The position numbers and the translations under genes were made by a program. Positions 1 through 8,915 of a DNA stretch of 64,000 bases are shown here, in pieces (positions within the stretch are counted from its first letter, which is position 1; the number at the start of each line of letters is the position of its first letter). The DNA comes from Mesorhizobium carmichaelinearum. Lineage in GTDB: Bacteria > Pseudomonadota > Alphaproteobacteria > Rhizobiales > Rhizobiaceae. The stretch is taken from positions 50,247 through 114,246 of the forward strand of contig NZ_FZQR01000017.1 of NCBI RefSeq assembly GCF_900199455.1, read 5' to 3'. The notes below the pieces were generated by a model that did not search any database, was not told the origin of the DNA, and saw only the letters and a program-made list of their open reading frames with translations.

Positions 1-22
1 CCCTCCTGTTTCAGACTCTTCT

Positions 23-775
23 TCAGGATTCGGCCAGGTTGATGACGTTCTCTTTCGGCTTGGGTGCTGCCTTTGGTGGCGCCTTGCCCTTTCGTTTCGC
101 ATCGATCATGGCAATCAGCGCATATTCGTAGGTGCCCTCGAATTTCGAGGGATCGAAGGTGGTCACCTTTTGTCGATGAGCATGCCGGCAATTTCGAGCA
201 GCTCGGCATCATATTTTGCCTTCGTCAAACCATCAAAGACACTCTCCTCGGCGACCCTCATTGCGGTTTCGAAGTTCGGTCATCACCATGCCCTTGCCAT
301 ATGGCTCGATCACAACTTCACCGCCGCTCTTGTAGAGCACGATGCAGGACCGCGCTGTGACGCCCTTGTTCTTCATGGCATCGCGGATCACGCCGTAAGC
401 CTCGACGGCCGCGCCGTCGGCTGGAATGAGGTAGTAGGGTTTCTCTAGATTGCGGGTGTCGATCTCGCTGATCGCCACAAACTCGCCAACCTCAAATGTG
501 TGATCCGAGGTGAGCTTGAGCGCCTTGATGTCGTCGGGCTCAATTTGAAGGAATCCATCCTTCTCCAACTCGAAACCCTTGACCTGGTCTTCCGTTTCAA
601 ACGGTTCCCCGGTCTTCTCATCGGCATAGATGCTTTTGACCGGCAGGCCGTCCTTACGGTTCAAGATCTTGAAGTGGATCTTCGAGGCTTCGCTGGTGGC
701 GCCCACAATCTTGACGCCACAGGTAACCGAGCCGACCTTCAAAAAACCTTTCCAGACAGCACGTGGCGCGACCAT
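23..775 (-). pseudogene. ku: Ku DNA end-binding protein, disrupted by two compensating indels
   Basis: The first 180 codons read as a bacterial Ku protein, the end-binding partner of LigD in non-homologous end joining (N-terminus MVAPRAVWKGFLKVGSVTCG). The frame then stops at 233-235. The expected continuation (ESVFDGLTKAKYD-like) is in a second frame, and after about position 165 the original frame resumes and ends in KPKENVINLAES with a stop at 23-25. This fits one inserted G near 275 and one missing base in the A-run near 166. The total span is exactly 251 codons, close to the usual length. No intact product is possible as written. It could be a real null or two sequencing indels. Confidence 0.85.
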
Positions 776-971
776 GTCGTTTATCCCCGTTTCAGGTCAA
801 GGCAAACGAGTGTCGGCCCAAACCGTTCCTTGGATCCACCGCAGCCGGGTGTCCGCTGGGTTTCGTCGGAACGTTTCGCAAGGTGGCAGGTTAGCTCGTA
901 GCAAGCCATATTCCCCGGTCGCAATGGCGATGTCCTGATAGTCGACGACCTTTCGCGGGCCCCGGATCGCT

Positions 972-1100
972 ATGGAGTGGAAGAGTGACCCAGTGACAGA
1001 CCTGACTTGGCCCGACATTTGGATCCAGAAGATTGATGAAGAACTAGCCGTCACCAGTGTTGGCAGCGAACGATTGGCTTGTGCAGGTATAGCCGCATGA
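972..1100 (+). CDS. short ORF overlapping the methyltransferase start, unrecognised
   Basis: This 42-codon ORF begins MEWKSDPVTDLTWPDIW and its stop overlaps the start of the next gene in an ATGA arrangement, which suggests translational coupling. I do not recognise it, and it may be the tail of a truncated upstream gene. The rest of 776-971 holds no gene I can support. Confidence 0.2.
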   Translation: MEWKSDPVTDLTWPDIWIQKIDEELAVTSVGSERLACAGIAA

Positions 1101-1771
1101 AATCGAATGATGTCCCTGTGCCTGGCACGGTCGATTTCGGGGATTTCAGCGGCGTCGAACCATTGAGCAGATCATTCGGTGGTGATCGCGGTACGCCGCT
1201 GGACCGCTACTACATAGAGAGCTTCTTGCGCCGCCATGCGGACGACGTCAGTGGCGATGTCGCGGAAATCGGTGACGCTGTCTACACTCACCGTTTTGGC
1301 GGAGATCGGGTGATGCGTTCTGAAATCATCGACTCCCCGCAAAGCAATAATCCAGGCGCGACCATGAGGGTCGATCTCCAGAACGTAGAGGCAATCGTCG
1401 CTAACCGCTTCGACTGTATGATCGTGACCCAAACCCTGCACATGATCTATGATATCCGCGGCGCCGTTGCGGCCATCCACCATGCGCTGGCGCCCGGTGG
1501 CGTCGTGTTGGCGACAGTGCCAGGGATCACCTCAATCGACGTCCAGGACGGGCCTGAGAAATGGTTTTGGGCGATGACCCAGAGCGCGGCGCGACGCCTT
1601 TTCGCGGAGCGTTTCGGCCCGTCCCAGGTTCAGGTACAGCAGTTTGGTAATGTGCTGGCGGCTACCGCCTTCCTGCAGGGCTTGGCGTTCGAAGAGGTGG
1701 ATCGAAAAGGCCTTGACGTGATTGATCCACTATATCCCGTCATAACGGGGATTCGGGCTGTGAAGTCGTGA
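1097..1771 (+). CDS. class I SAM-dependent methyltransferase
   Basis: The 224-aa product resembles the small methyltransferases found beside glycosyltransferases in surface-polysaccharide loci. It has the N-terminal GTPLDRYYIESFL signature, a motif-I-like VAEIGD segment, and the post-motif HHALAPGGVVLATVPGIT typical of Methyltransf_11-like folds. The ATG at 1097 is preferred over the TTG at 1079 because it overlaps the upstream short ORF stop. Its likely substrate is a sugar or lipid-linked glycan intermediate, inferred from the neighbouring minus-strand glycan genes. The exact acceptor cannot be read from the sequence. Confidence 0.75.
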   Translation: MKSNDVPVPGTVDFGDFSGVEPLSRSFGGDRGTPLDRYYIESFLRRHADDVSGDVAEIGDAVYTHRFGGDRVMRSEIIDSPQSNNPGATMRVDLQNVEAIVANRFDCMIVTQTLHMIYDIRGAVAAIHHALAPGGVVLATVPGITSIDVQDGPEKWFWAMTQSAARRLFAERFGPSQVQVQQFGNVLAATAFLQGLAFEEVDRKGLDVIDPLYPVITGIRAVKS

Positions 1772-1875
1772 TCGCTGCGGCACCCAATGAAACCGTCATG
1801 TGCGTTTGAAGGCAAGGTCACGAGGTCTGCAGTGTAAGGGACCATGTCCTTGACAGGGCATCTCTTGGCCACCCG

Positions 1876-3078
1876 TCACGAAACGGAATGTAGGCGAGCA
1901 CCATCCGGCTTTATCCGCGATAACCGCTTGAATATCTGGGCGGTCGCCGAGGCTGATTGTCTGATGTCATAATGGGCCGCCGCCCGGGTGACGCTCGACG
2001 CCGACATGCGTTTCAATCGGTCCGGATGTGCAATGAGCGTCAGCGCCGCCTTCGCGACACCATCCCAGTCACCTGGATATTCCGAGACAATGCCAGGCCA
2101 GTCATTCGTGCCGATGAGGAGGCCGGTTTCTCCCGTCTCTATAAGCTCGGGAACGCCGCCGACACCGATCGCAATGACTGGCACGCCCGAGGCCATCGCT
2201 TCCAGAAGAGCAAGCGGCATGGCATCGGCTCTCGATGTGTGAAGCATGAGATCGAGCGCGGGATAGGCCTTGCTAGGATCCTGCCACATGCCGGCAAGGT
2301 GGATGTTTCTTTCTAGCCCCGCCCGTTTGATGGTTGCCTTCAGTTCCATCTCCATCAATCCCGTGCCGACAAGCGCGAATTGAACATTCGGCCGTTCCTG
2401 TAAAATCTGCTCCGCGGCCTTCAGGAATTTATCGGGGCCTTTTTCCCAAGCCAGTCGACCGACAAAACCGATGAGGAAGTCATCCGGGGTCACCCCTATC
2501 GCATTTCGCAAAACGGACCGATCGGCGGATCGCGGATGATAGACCGCCAGATCAATCCCGTTGGGAACGAGGCTGACGGCGTCCGCCGCCAACCCTACCG
2601 CCATGGCCTGCGACCAGGCTTCTCGACAGACCACGATTGTGTGACTGCCTGTCGTGCGGGTGACACTGATTTCTTGTGGTTGGAGGCTCATGCCGTGAAG
2701 GGTTGCGACGACGGGGGTGTCGGTGAGCCTGCCCGCGATCGCCGCCGCGGTATGCGCATTCATGAGGTGCGCATGGAGGAGATCGACGCCGGTCTCGCGG
2801 ATCAGGCTGCATATCATCTCGATCGTGCGCCAAGGCGGGTCATCCCGCAGCGGTGCAATGAACACGTCGTGACCTTGCGCTCGTATCTGGCCGGTGAACG
2901 CGCTCTCAAAGGGGCAAAGCACCGTCACTTTGAACTCTCCGGGGGGCAGATGGGCGATAAGATTTCTGACATAGTTTTCCATCCCTCCAACGATCGCATT
3001 GCCGAGAATCTCCAGAACGTGAATCCTGGGCGTTGAACTGTTGGAATTTCCGGTTACCACTTGAGGTGCTTTTGGCAT
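1876..3078 (-). CDS. GT4-family glycosyltransferase
   Basis: The 400-aa protein has GT-B architecture: an N-terminal acceptor domain with the glycine-rich NAIVGGMENYVRNL loop and a C-terminal donor domain with GFVGRLAWEKGPD and the EX7E region (ALLEAMASGVPVIA, then PELIETGETGLL). These are GT4 hallmarks for retaining transfer from nucleotide sugars. Its ATG overlaps the stop of the upstream amidohydrolase as TGATG at 3080-3076, so the two are translationally coupled, which fixes the start at 3078 rather than the upstream in-frame ATG at 3120. It probably builds a surface glycan in the cytoplasm. Confidence 0.88.
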   Translation of the reverse strand: MPKAPQVVTGNSNSSTPRIHVLEILGNAIVGGMENYVRNLIAHLPPGEFKVTVLCPFESAFTGQIRAQGHDVFIAPLRDDPPWRTIEMICSLIRETGVDLLHAHLMNAHTAAAIAGRLTDTPVVATLHGMSLQPQEISVTRTTGSHTIVVCREAWSQAMAVGLAADAVSLVPNGIDLAVYHPRSADRSVLRNAIGVTPDDFLIGFVGRLAWEKGPDKFLKAAEQILQERPNVQFALVGTGLMEMELKATIKRAGLERNIHLAGMWQDPSKAYPALDLMLHTSRADAMPLALLEAMASGVPVIAIGVGGVPELIETGETGLLIGTNDWPGIVSEYPGDWDGVAKAALTLIAHPDRLKRMSASSVTRAAAHYDIRQSASATAQIFKRLSRIKPDGARLHSVS

Positions 3079-3908
3079 CAAGCCATCTCCAACGAGGTGG
3101 CAAGAGGCAGTCTCATCCACTCTGCCGCTGTTCGAAACATGATCGCTTCACGGTCGTTCGACGACACGTCCAGCAGGTCAAGCAGATCGCTGACCTCCTC
3201 GATTGCGCCGCGAATGTGGGCGCCGCTGCAGGGCAGAAACCGGTCGCTGCCAAATTGCATCGAACGAGGCCCGATGACGTCCAGTGCCTTCCTGAAGACC
3301 TCCTCGCGATAGATCGGCGGCGGCCCGAATGAAATGTCGAACCGGAACTGACTGTCTGGCGGGCTGACACCGTTGATGCGGTCGATCAGGCCGACGGCGT
3401 TTGCCTCGTCGCACCATGGCCAGCCGAGGTGCGCGAGCGTGGCTCGCAGGCGTGGGTGGTCGCGAATAGCTTCGTAGAAGGCCGGCCGGCAAAATCTACC
3501 GGACCTTCCGTCGATGAAGATGCCGCTGTGAAAGAGCACTGGCAGGTCGAAGCGCGCCGCAACCTCGTACACGCGATGGGCACAGTCGTCGTACGGGAAC
3601 CAGCCGGTTGGCACCATCTTCAGGCCACGAATCCCCGGCAGTCCGGCGGCTTCTTCAAGATCCTCGGCGGCCTGGGGGTGAAGCGGGTTCACGACAGCGA
3701 ACCCCAGCAACCGATCGGAATGACCCTCGATGAGCCGAGAGAGATACCTGTTTCCCGCCTTCAGGGAGTTCCGGTCGTCGAGCGAATATGGATCAGTCAG
3801 AAACGGCGCTAAAAGAAATGCAATATCCACGCCGGCATCATCGAGGGCTTGCAAAACCTCCCGGGACTTTTCCCTCCCGGACGTGTGAAGATGGGCGTCG
3901 ATGATCAT
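3078..3908 (-). CDS. amidohydrolase family protein (TIM-barrel metal-dependent hydrolase)
   Basis: The 276-aa product starts MIIDAHLHTSG with the metal-binding HxH of the amidohydrolase_2 family, and also has HSGIFIDG, the TLAHLGWPW histidine strand and the GSDRFLP aspartate. The start is set at 3908 because GGAGAG lies about 7 bases upstream. The longer open frame (to 4043) runs into heme-oxygenase-like debris. Its stop overlaps the start of the GT4 gene. Members of this family are decarboxylases or hydrolases, and the substrate here is unknown. Its place in a glycan operon suggests a role with sugar-derived intermediates. Confidence 0.8.
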   Translation of the reverse strand: MIIDAHLHTSGREKSREVLQALDDAGVDIAFLLAPFLTDPYSLDDRNSLKAGNRYLSRLIEGHSDRLLGFAVVNPLHPQAAEDLEEAAGLPGIRGLKMVPTGWFPYDDCAHRVYEVAARFDLPVLFHSGIFIDGRSGRFCRPAFYEAIRDHPRLRATLAHLGWPWCDEANAVGLIDRINGVSPPDSQFRFDISFGPPPIYREEVFRKALDVIGPRSMQFGSDRFLPCSGAHIRGAIEEVSDLLDLLDVSSNDREAIMFRTAAEWMRLPLATSLEMA

Positions 3909-3999
3909 TGTCAGCTCTCCGTCTGCGCGACAACTTGCGCATTCGGAGACCGTTCCATGGTTGGGTGGTAAACCTGGAATAAAGCCCAGCCCGGAAGCA

Positions 4000-4180
4000 C
4001 CATCCGGAAAGCTGCGAGCCTTCCACGACGTACAAGAGGCCATGCATCATGGGTCGGCTGAAATCACCCTTCAGAGCCAAGGGTGTCGGCAAAGGCAACC
4101 CAAGGGTTTGGAGGTCAGCCTCCAGATGGTGCATGCGAGGCGACCAAGGGGGCAGGCTCGCTCGATCCGACAGCGGCATG
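4000..4180 (-). pseudogene. biliverdin-producing heme oxygenase-like fragment
   Basis: Within a minus-strand frame, the stretch from LPPWSPRMHHLEADLQTLGL to MHGLLYVVEGSQLSG matches the central helix pattern of bacteriophytochrome-associated heme oxygenases (the conserved LGALYVLEGSxLGG motif). No N-terminal histidine region or C-terminal half is present and the frame carries on into unrelated sequence, so this is a remnant. The identification rests on one motif and is tentative. Confidence 0.45.
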
Positions 4181-4321
4181 ATCTCCGCCCGTGGCTTTAC
4201 GCAATCTCGATTGGATAGGTGTTGATACCATCCGCCGGAATGGCGGAAGCCTGAGCACAATGCACTTGAAGCAAAATCGTTGCTGCACTGCACAATAACA
4301 AGCTTACCCAAGGTCACTTAG

Positions 4322-4480
4322 CTTGCCTATCTTGAGCATTGCCGACGGTACGCAATGCAGAAGCCTGAAGTCATGCCACAAGATCTGAAGATCGAGCAGC
4401 TTACGGCTTTTGAGACGGAGTCTATCGCGCGTTATCTCGGCGGTGTGCTGGGGATCGCGCATGGCCGCCAAATGCAGGCC
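4322..4480 (+). pseudogene. DUF2252 protein, C-terminal remnant
   Basis: The plus-strand frame reads LAYLEHCRRYA, VMPQDLKIEQLTAFE and ARYLGGVLGIAHGRQM, which resembles the C-terminal kinase-like part of DUF2252 proteins. No start or N-terminal region is present here. A DUF2252 N-terminus lies at 13825-13967, so the two could be parts of one gene split by rearrangement, but that is inference. The remaining bases to 4598 hold nothing I recognise. Confidence 0.4.
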
Positions 4481-4598
4481 TCGACCTGGAATGCGGGGGC
4501 TATGCCGTGCTTTTGCGTGGCAAGCGAGCGGCATTGACGGAAGCGCAAACCGTGGTGTGGCGGCGCTGTGCGCCATGAGGGAATGTTGAATGTTGGCC

Positions 4599-6284
4599 CT
4601 ACGCTACGTCGCTGGTTTCCTCGAAACCATACCAACCGTTGGAGCGGTTTGCCTCGGGCAGCGGAGCCACTTCGTATTGATTGCCTGGCCGGGTTCGCAA
4701 GATTTCAAATGCACCGCGCTGACCATCAATGACCAGATCAAGAACTGCATTCGCCACCTCGACAGCGGAACACCGCTGGGCATACTGCAGCTGCAAATCA
4801 CCACCATCCGGAAACCGGCAGAGGATGGTCGCTGACGAGCCTGCACGATCTGATGGAGCAACTCGAATTGTCGCCCAAGCTTGATCGTTGATCGCGGACG
4901 GCCGATTTACATGCGGCGGTGCCGAACGGGTCGCCAACCGGCGGCTGGCACAACACTCCTGCATTGCCGAGATCATACGTCCGAATCCCAACAGCAGCAG
5001 ATGACTCCCGCGCTCGCAAAGAACGCGATCATCCCGCCACCAGCCTGGACGATCCAACATAGGATGATCGACGCGCCCGGTCCTGACCAGATCTGCGATC
5101 GCATGCGCAACCGCCGTTGGCCGGGGTATTCCGGCCCGTGTGTCATACGCTCCGCTTTCGTAATACCCATCTTGTGCCGACAGCATTGAGTTCCAGTCGA
5201 CAGCGCCGAACAACGACCATGCCGTGACGGCGCGCACGTCGACACCATAGTCTCTGGCTGCTTGCGCGGACCGCCAGCCTTCGACCAGCCAGCGCACCTG
5301 CTCGTCGCGCGTCGAACCATTATGCAATTCTGTAACGACGATCGGCAGGTGATAGCGGTTCCAGACTTCGTTGATCCTGTCGAACAGGCCTGAATCGCGT
5401 CGGTCCATGGACCGTGCGGCAGCGCTATCGATGTAGGTGTCTATGCCGTTCCCACCGGCCTTTTCATTCGGATAGCGGTCGATCCGCTCGTCGAGCATCC
5501 GGTCGCTGGTGAGGTAGTAGTCAACACCGATGATATCCGGCGGGCAGGGCTCAGCCTGCAACTCTGCGAGATGCAACTTGGCAATCCCTGCACCCAGTAA
5601 CCGATCGTGGAATGGGTGTCGGGTGTCGACGCGCCCTGCGAGAAGATCCAGTGCCAACCAGCGGCGTTCGTTTTCATGATCCGCCTGATAGGCGAGGCGC
5701 TCGGTCGCAAAGACCCGTCCGACGTCTTCGGTCTGCACCAAATGGGCTGACGGAACGTGCGCGCGAATTGCCTTCATCGCCACCGCTGTCGCCCGACATT
5801 GCGCTACTGTCAGTCGAAGACAGGTCGCCTCGTCGGCGCCGTGTGGATACCACAATCCGTAAAGACCGCTGATGCGGGCCGTTGTCAGCGGCTCGTTGAT
5901 GGGTGTGTAGAGCTCGATCCAGGGATAGCGTTGCGCGACCAACCCCGCATACCGCGCGAACAGCTCCGGGAAATCAGGATCGAGGATCTGTGACCATGAC
6001 GGCCCGCTGCCATGATGCATCAGGCCGGCAATCGGTCGAATTCCCAATTCTTTGATGCGCTGCAAACGAGCATCCGTCCAGGTCCAGTCGCAAGCGCCAG
6101 CTGTGCGTTCGACCGTTTCCCAAAGCACGGGATATCGAAGCGTTTGGATGCCGAGCCCTGCAATCAAATCAAGATCGCCGATCCGATTCAGGTGACCGGT
6201 CTCCTCCAACTGGTCGCGCACCGTCGTGTGAACGCGGACATGGCTACATTCCACGCCGCCCCACATCTCTAGCGCGTCGTTCAT
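4599..6284 (-). CDS. GH1-like glycosidase fused to a truncated RmlD-like domain
   Basis: Residues 1 to about 400 form a family-1 glycoside hydrolase-like TIM barrel: the acid/base NEP is at residues 130-132 (YTPINEPLTTARISG) and the nucleophile glutamate is E319 (VVTELHNG). Comparable rhizobial proteins continue into an RmlD-type sugar-nucleotide reductase of about 280 residues. Here only the first strand (LLLLGFGRMISAMQ) and the last part (VANAVLDLVIDGQRGAFEI) of that domain survive, so an in-frame internal deletion has removed most of it. The start overlaps the stop of glf by 4 bases. The enzyme probably acts on a glycan intermediate, and the reductase half cannot be functional. Confidence 0.75.
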   Translation of the reverse strand: MNDALEMWGGVECSHVRVHTTVRDQLEETGHLNRIGDLDLIAGLGIQTLRYPVLWETVERTAGACDWTWTDARLQRIKELGIRPIAGLMHHGSGPSWSQILDPDFPELFARYAGLVAQRYPWIELYTPINEPLTTARISGLYGLWYPHGADEATCLRLTVAQCRATAVAMKAIRAHVPSAHLVQTEDVGRVFATERLAYQADHENERRWLALDLLAGRVDTRHPFHDRLLGAGIAKLHLAELQAEPCPPDIIGVDYYLTSDRMLDERIDRYPNEKAGGNGIDTYIDSAAARSMDRRDSGLFDRINEVWNRYHLPIVVTELHNGSTRDEQVRWLVEGWRSAQAARDYGVDVRAVTAWSLFGAVDWNSMLSAQDGYYESGAYDTRAGIPRPTAVAHAIADLVRTGRVDHPMLDRPGWWRDDRVLCERGSHLLLLGFGRMISAMQECCASRRLATRSAPPHVNRPSAINDQAWATIRVAPSDRAGSSATILCRFPDGGDLQLQYAQRCSAVEVANAVLDLVIDGQRGAFEILRTRPGNQYEVAPLPEANRSNGWYGFEETSDVA

Positions 6285-7411
6285 TCGGCGGCCTCGTTCT
6301 CAATCGAAGCGGCGACCGGCAAGCTCTTCTGCATGCGGGCAAACGTTGCCAATGCCTGACCCACGACCTGGTCCATGTTGTAGTAGCGATAGGTAGCCAG
6401 TCGCCCGACAAACCAGACATCTGGAACGTCTGAGGCCAGCGCTTCGTAGCGCTTGTAGAGCGCTTCGTTTTCGGCCCGCGGCACGGGATAATAGGGGTCG
6501 CCGACATCGGTCGGGTACTCGTAGGTGAGGCTGGTCCGCGGGCTCTGCTGACCAGTGAGGTGTTTGTATTCCGTGATGCGGGTATAGTCTTCCGTCTGCG
6601 GGTAGTTGACGACGGCCACCGGCTGGAACTGCTCGCAATCAAGCGTCACGTGCTCGAACCGCAGTGATCGGTAGGGCAGGCGGCCAAGGGACCAATCGAA
6701 ATACTCGTCGACCGGCCCGGTGTAGATCATGCGGCGGAACGGTATGCTGGCCTGGATGTCCCGGTAATCAGTCTGCAGCATGATCTTGATGTTTGGATTG
6801 TCGAGCATGCGCTGGAACATCCTTGTGTAGCCGCCAGCCGGCATCTTCTGAAAGCTGTCGCCGAAATAACGATCATCGCGATCCGTGCGGGTTGGGACGC
6901 GTGCGGTTACGGATTTGTTCAGCAGCGACGGATCGACCCCCCACTGCTTGCGGGTGTAACCGCGAAAGAATTTTTCATAGAGCTCGCGGCCGACGGTGCT
7001 GACCACCACATCCTCGGCGGTGCGGATCTCATCCACCGTTTCGCGGCGAGAGGCGAAGAACCGCTCTAGTTCTTCGGATGTCAGATCGAGGCCGTAAAGC
7101 TTGTTGATCGTGTCGAGGTTGATGGGGATCGGCAGCAACTGGCCGTCGACCTGTGAGAGCACCCGGTGCTCATAGTCGCGCCATGCGGTGAACTGTGAGA
7201 GATAGTCAACGATCGATTGAGCGTTGGTGTGAAAGATGTGCGGCCCATACCGATGGATCAGGATCCCGGCTTCGTTGTAGCAGTCATAGGCGTTGCCGCC
7301 GATGTGGCTGCGCCTGTCAATGAGCAGGACACTTTCATTGCGCTGTGAAGCGATGCGTTCCGCGAGCACGCTGCCGGCAAAGCCGGCACCGACAATCAGC
7401 CAGTCGAACAT
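6281..7411 (-). CDS. glf: UDP-galactopyranose mutase
   Basis: The 376-aa flavoenzyme converts UDP-galactopyranose to UDP-galactofuranose for surface polysaccharides. It has the FAD-binding WLIVGAGFAGSVLAER fingerprint, the RRSHIGGNAYD loop and YGPHIFHT, then the conserved FFRGYTRKQWG and RIPxR-type region (ARVPTRTDRDDRYF). The ATG at 7411 has GGAG nine bases upstream, while the alternative GTG at 7417 has it only three bases away, so 7411 is chosen. It lies between a glycosyltransferase and a glycosidase with overlaps of a few bases on both sides, as in a single operon. Confidence 0.95.
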   Translation of the reverse strand: MFDWLIVGAGFAGSVLAERIASQRNESVLLIDRRSHIGGNAYDCYNEAGILIHRYGPHIFHTNAQSIVDYLSQFTAWRDYEHRVLSQVDGQLLPIPINLDTINKLYGLDLTSEELERFFASRRETVDEIRTAEDVVVSTVGRELYEKFFRGYTRKQWGVDPSLLNKSVTARVPTRTDRDDRYFGDSFQKMPAGGYTRMFQRMLDNPNIKIMLQTDYRDIQASIPFRRMIYTGPVDEYFDWSLGRLPYRSLRFEHVTLDCEQFQPVAVVNYPQTEDYTRITEYKHLTGQQSPRTSLTYEYPTDVGDPYYPVPRAENEALYKRYEALASDVPDVWFVGRLATYRYYNMDQVVGQALATFARMQKSLPVAASIENEAAE

Positions 7412-7413
7412 GT

Positions 7414-8586
7414 TCACGCACTCCGCCGGAACTGCACGACATTTTTGGTCGACCGCACGCGCTGGATATGGCCCGCCATGGCGGTCCAGGTGTTTTCCCA
7501 GGACATGTCCATGAGATAGGCGTCGACTGCCTTGAGCAGGCTGTTGCGGGGGCGAACCAGAAGCGCTCGAAGCTTGGCCTCGGCATCCTCGGCGTCAATG
7601 ATGTCGACGAGGCCCTCCGCTCCATAGGTGCGTACGACGTCGACGATCGCGGTTGAAACAAGAGGAACGCCGGCGGCCAGGAATTCCGGCGTCTTGGTCG
7701 GACTGATGTAGCGTGTGGCGGCATTGAGCGCGAACGGCATCCATCCGGCGTCCCAGTGCCTGAGGTAGGATGGAAGCTCCGCGTAGCTCTTTCCGCCCAG
7801 CCAATGAAGGTTGTCAGCCTGGGGAAGACCGGCGGGATCGATCTTGACCACTGGCCCGATCATGATGAAATGGACGTCTGGCATGCTGCACGCCGTGCGC
7901 GCCACCAGGGCTACATCCAGCCGCTCATCGATGACGCCGAAATAACCCACTCTGGGGTGGGGTATCAATTGCTGGTCGGCCGGGTCGTGCCCTTGCCCCC
8001 TGGCTTGGTGAAAGTGTGTGAAATCGATGCTGCTGGGGAACGGGAACATCGACCCATGCATAGCTTTTTTGGCTTCATAGAGGCTTTGTCCCCCGGTGAA
8101 CACGACATCAGCGCGTTCCAACAACCGCCTTTCCATCTCCACCAGTTCGGCCGGCGCGTTCTTGAAGGCGGAAAGCTCGTCCATGCAGTCGTAGACGCAC
8201 ACATCGCAAAGAATGTGGTCGCTGAACCGCAATGCCATCGGCGTGTAGTACCAGGTGGTCAACAGGTTTTGCGGCGTCGAGGCAACGAGAAGGTCGAGGA
8301 ACCTGCGTTGCGTTTGATCGGCATCGGCTGCACTAGTTCCAATCGTGAGTACCGGCGTAATGACCTTGATGGACGGTGAGACGTCGTTGATGCGCATGAA
8401 GGCTTGCTGGACGTCTTCGAAAACCGGCTCTTCGAAATAGATAACCTGCTTCGACCGCGAAGCCAGTGTTAGAATGTGTTGGGGGCGTTGGTAGACGAAC
8501 TCCCATCGCAGGTGGGAGAAACACAAAAGCGTCGAAGTTTCTTCTATCGGGCGCCTCTGATTGGACTGGCTCATCACGCTTTCCAT
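7414..8586 (-). CDS. GT-B glycosyltransferase (glycosyltransferase family 1-like)
   Basis: The 390-aa protein begins MESVMSQSNQRR, placed by AAAGGA seven bases before the ATG at 8586. It has an N-terminal LLCFSHLRWEFVYQRPQHIL segment seen in the TuaH-like glycosyltransferases that accompany glf, and a donor-binding region SPTKTPEFLAAGVPLVST. It is the first gene of the minus-strand set ending with the GH1 fusion, and its stop lies within 4 bases of the glf start. It is a good candidate for transferring galactofuranose or a related sugar, inferred from adjacency. Confidence 0.85.
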   Translation of the reverse strand: MESVMSQSNQRRPIEETSTLLCFSHLRWEFVYQRPQHILTLASRSKQVIYFEEPVFEDVQQAFMRINDVSPSIKVITPVLTIGTSAADADQTQRRFLDLLVASTPQNLLTTWYYTPMALRFSDHILCDVCVYDCMDELSAFKNAPAELVEMERRLLERADVVFTGGQSLYEAKKAMHGSMFPFPSSIDFTHFHQARGQGHDPADQQLIPHPRVGYFGVIDERLDVALVARTACSMPDVHFIMIGPVVKIDPAGLPQADNLHWLGGKSYAELPSYLRHWDAGWMPFALNAATRYISPTKTPEFLAAGVPLVSTAIVDVVRTYGAEGLVDIIDAEDAEAKLRALLVRPRNSLLKAVDAYLMDMSWENTWTAMAGHIQRVRSTKNVVQFRRSA

Positions 8587-8915
8587 TAAACAATCCTTTG
8601 AGTTAGATCCCGGATAGGGGTGTACAACAAATGTTAATCCCAGCATTGAGATGTGATTATTTGCTATCGGGCTAACTTGCGTGTGCCTGACTCGTTCCGC
8701 GAAGAGCCAATCATTCGCCAGCGCACAATTGTCCCCGGCGCTGATTGAGCAGAAAGGGGCGCAGGCGGTTCGCTTGACCGCCCTCCCGGGAGCGGCTGGC
8801 GACGTTAAGCGGGTGTTCCATCCGCAGTGCGACAAAGCTAATGATCGGTGAAACGATTCGGCGCCTCGCAGGACTGGCCCGCGAATTTGTGTCCGACCTT
8901 TGATTGAGTGAAGCG
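8587..8915. promoter_or_regulatory. divergent intergenic region of the glycan cluster
   Basis: This 330-base gap separates the minus-strand glycosyltransferase operon from the plus-strand beta-propeller gene, so promoters for both must lie here. I see no clear sigma-70 boxes or operator repeat. The AT-rich stretch around 8625-8665 is the likeliest promoter location. Confidence 0.35.
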
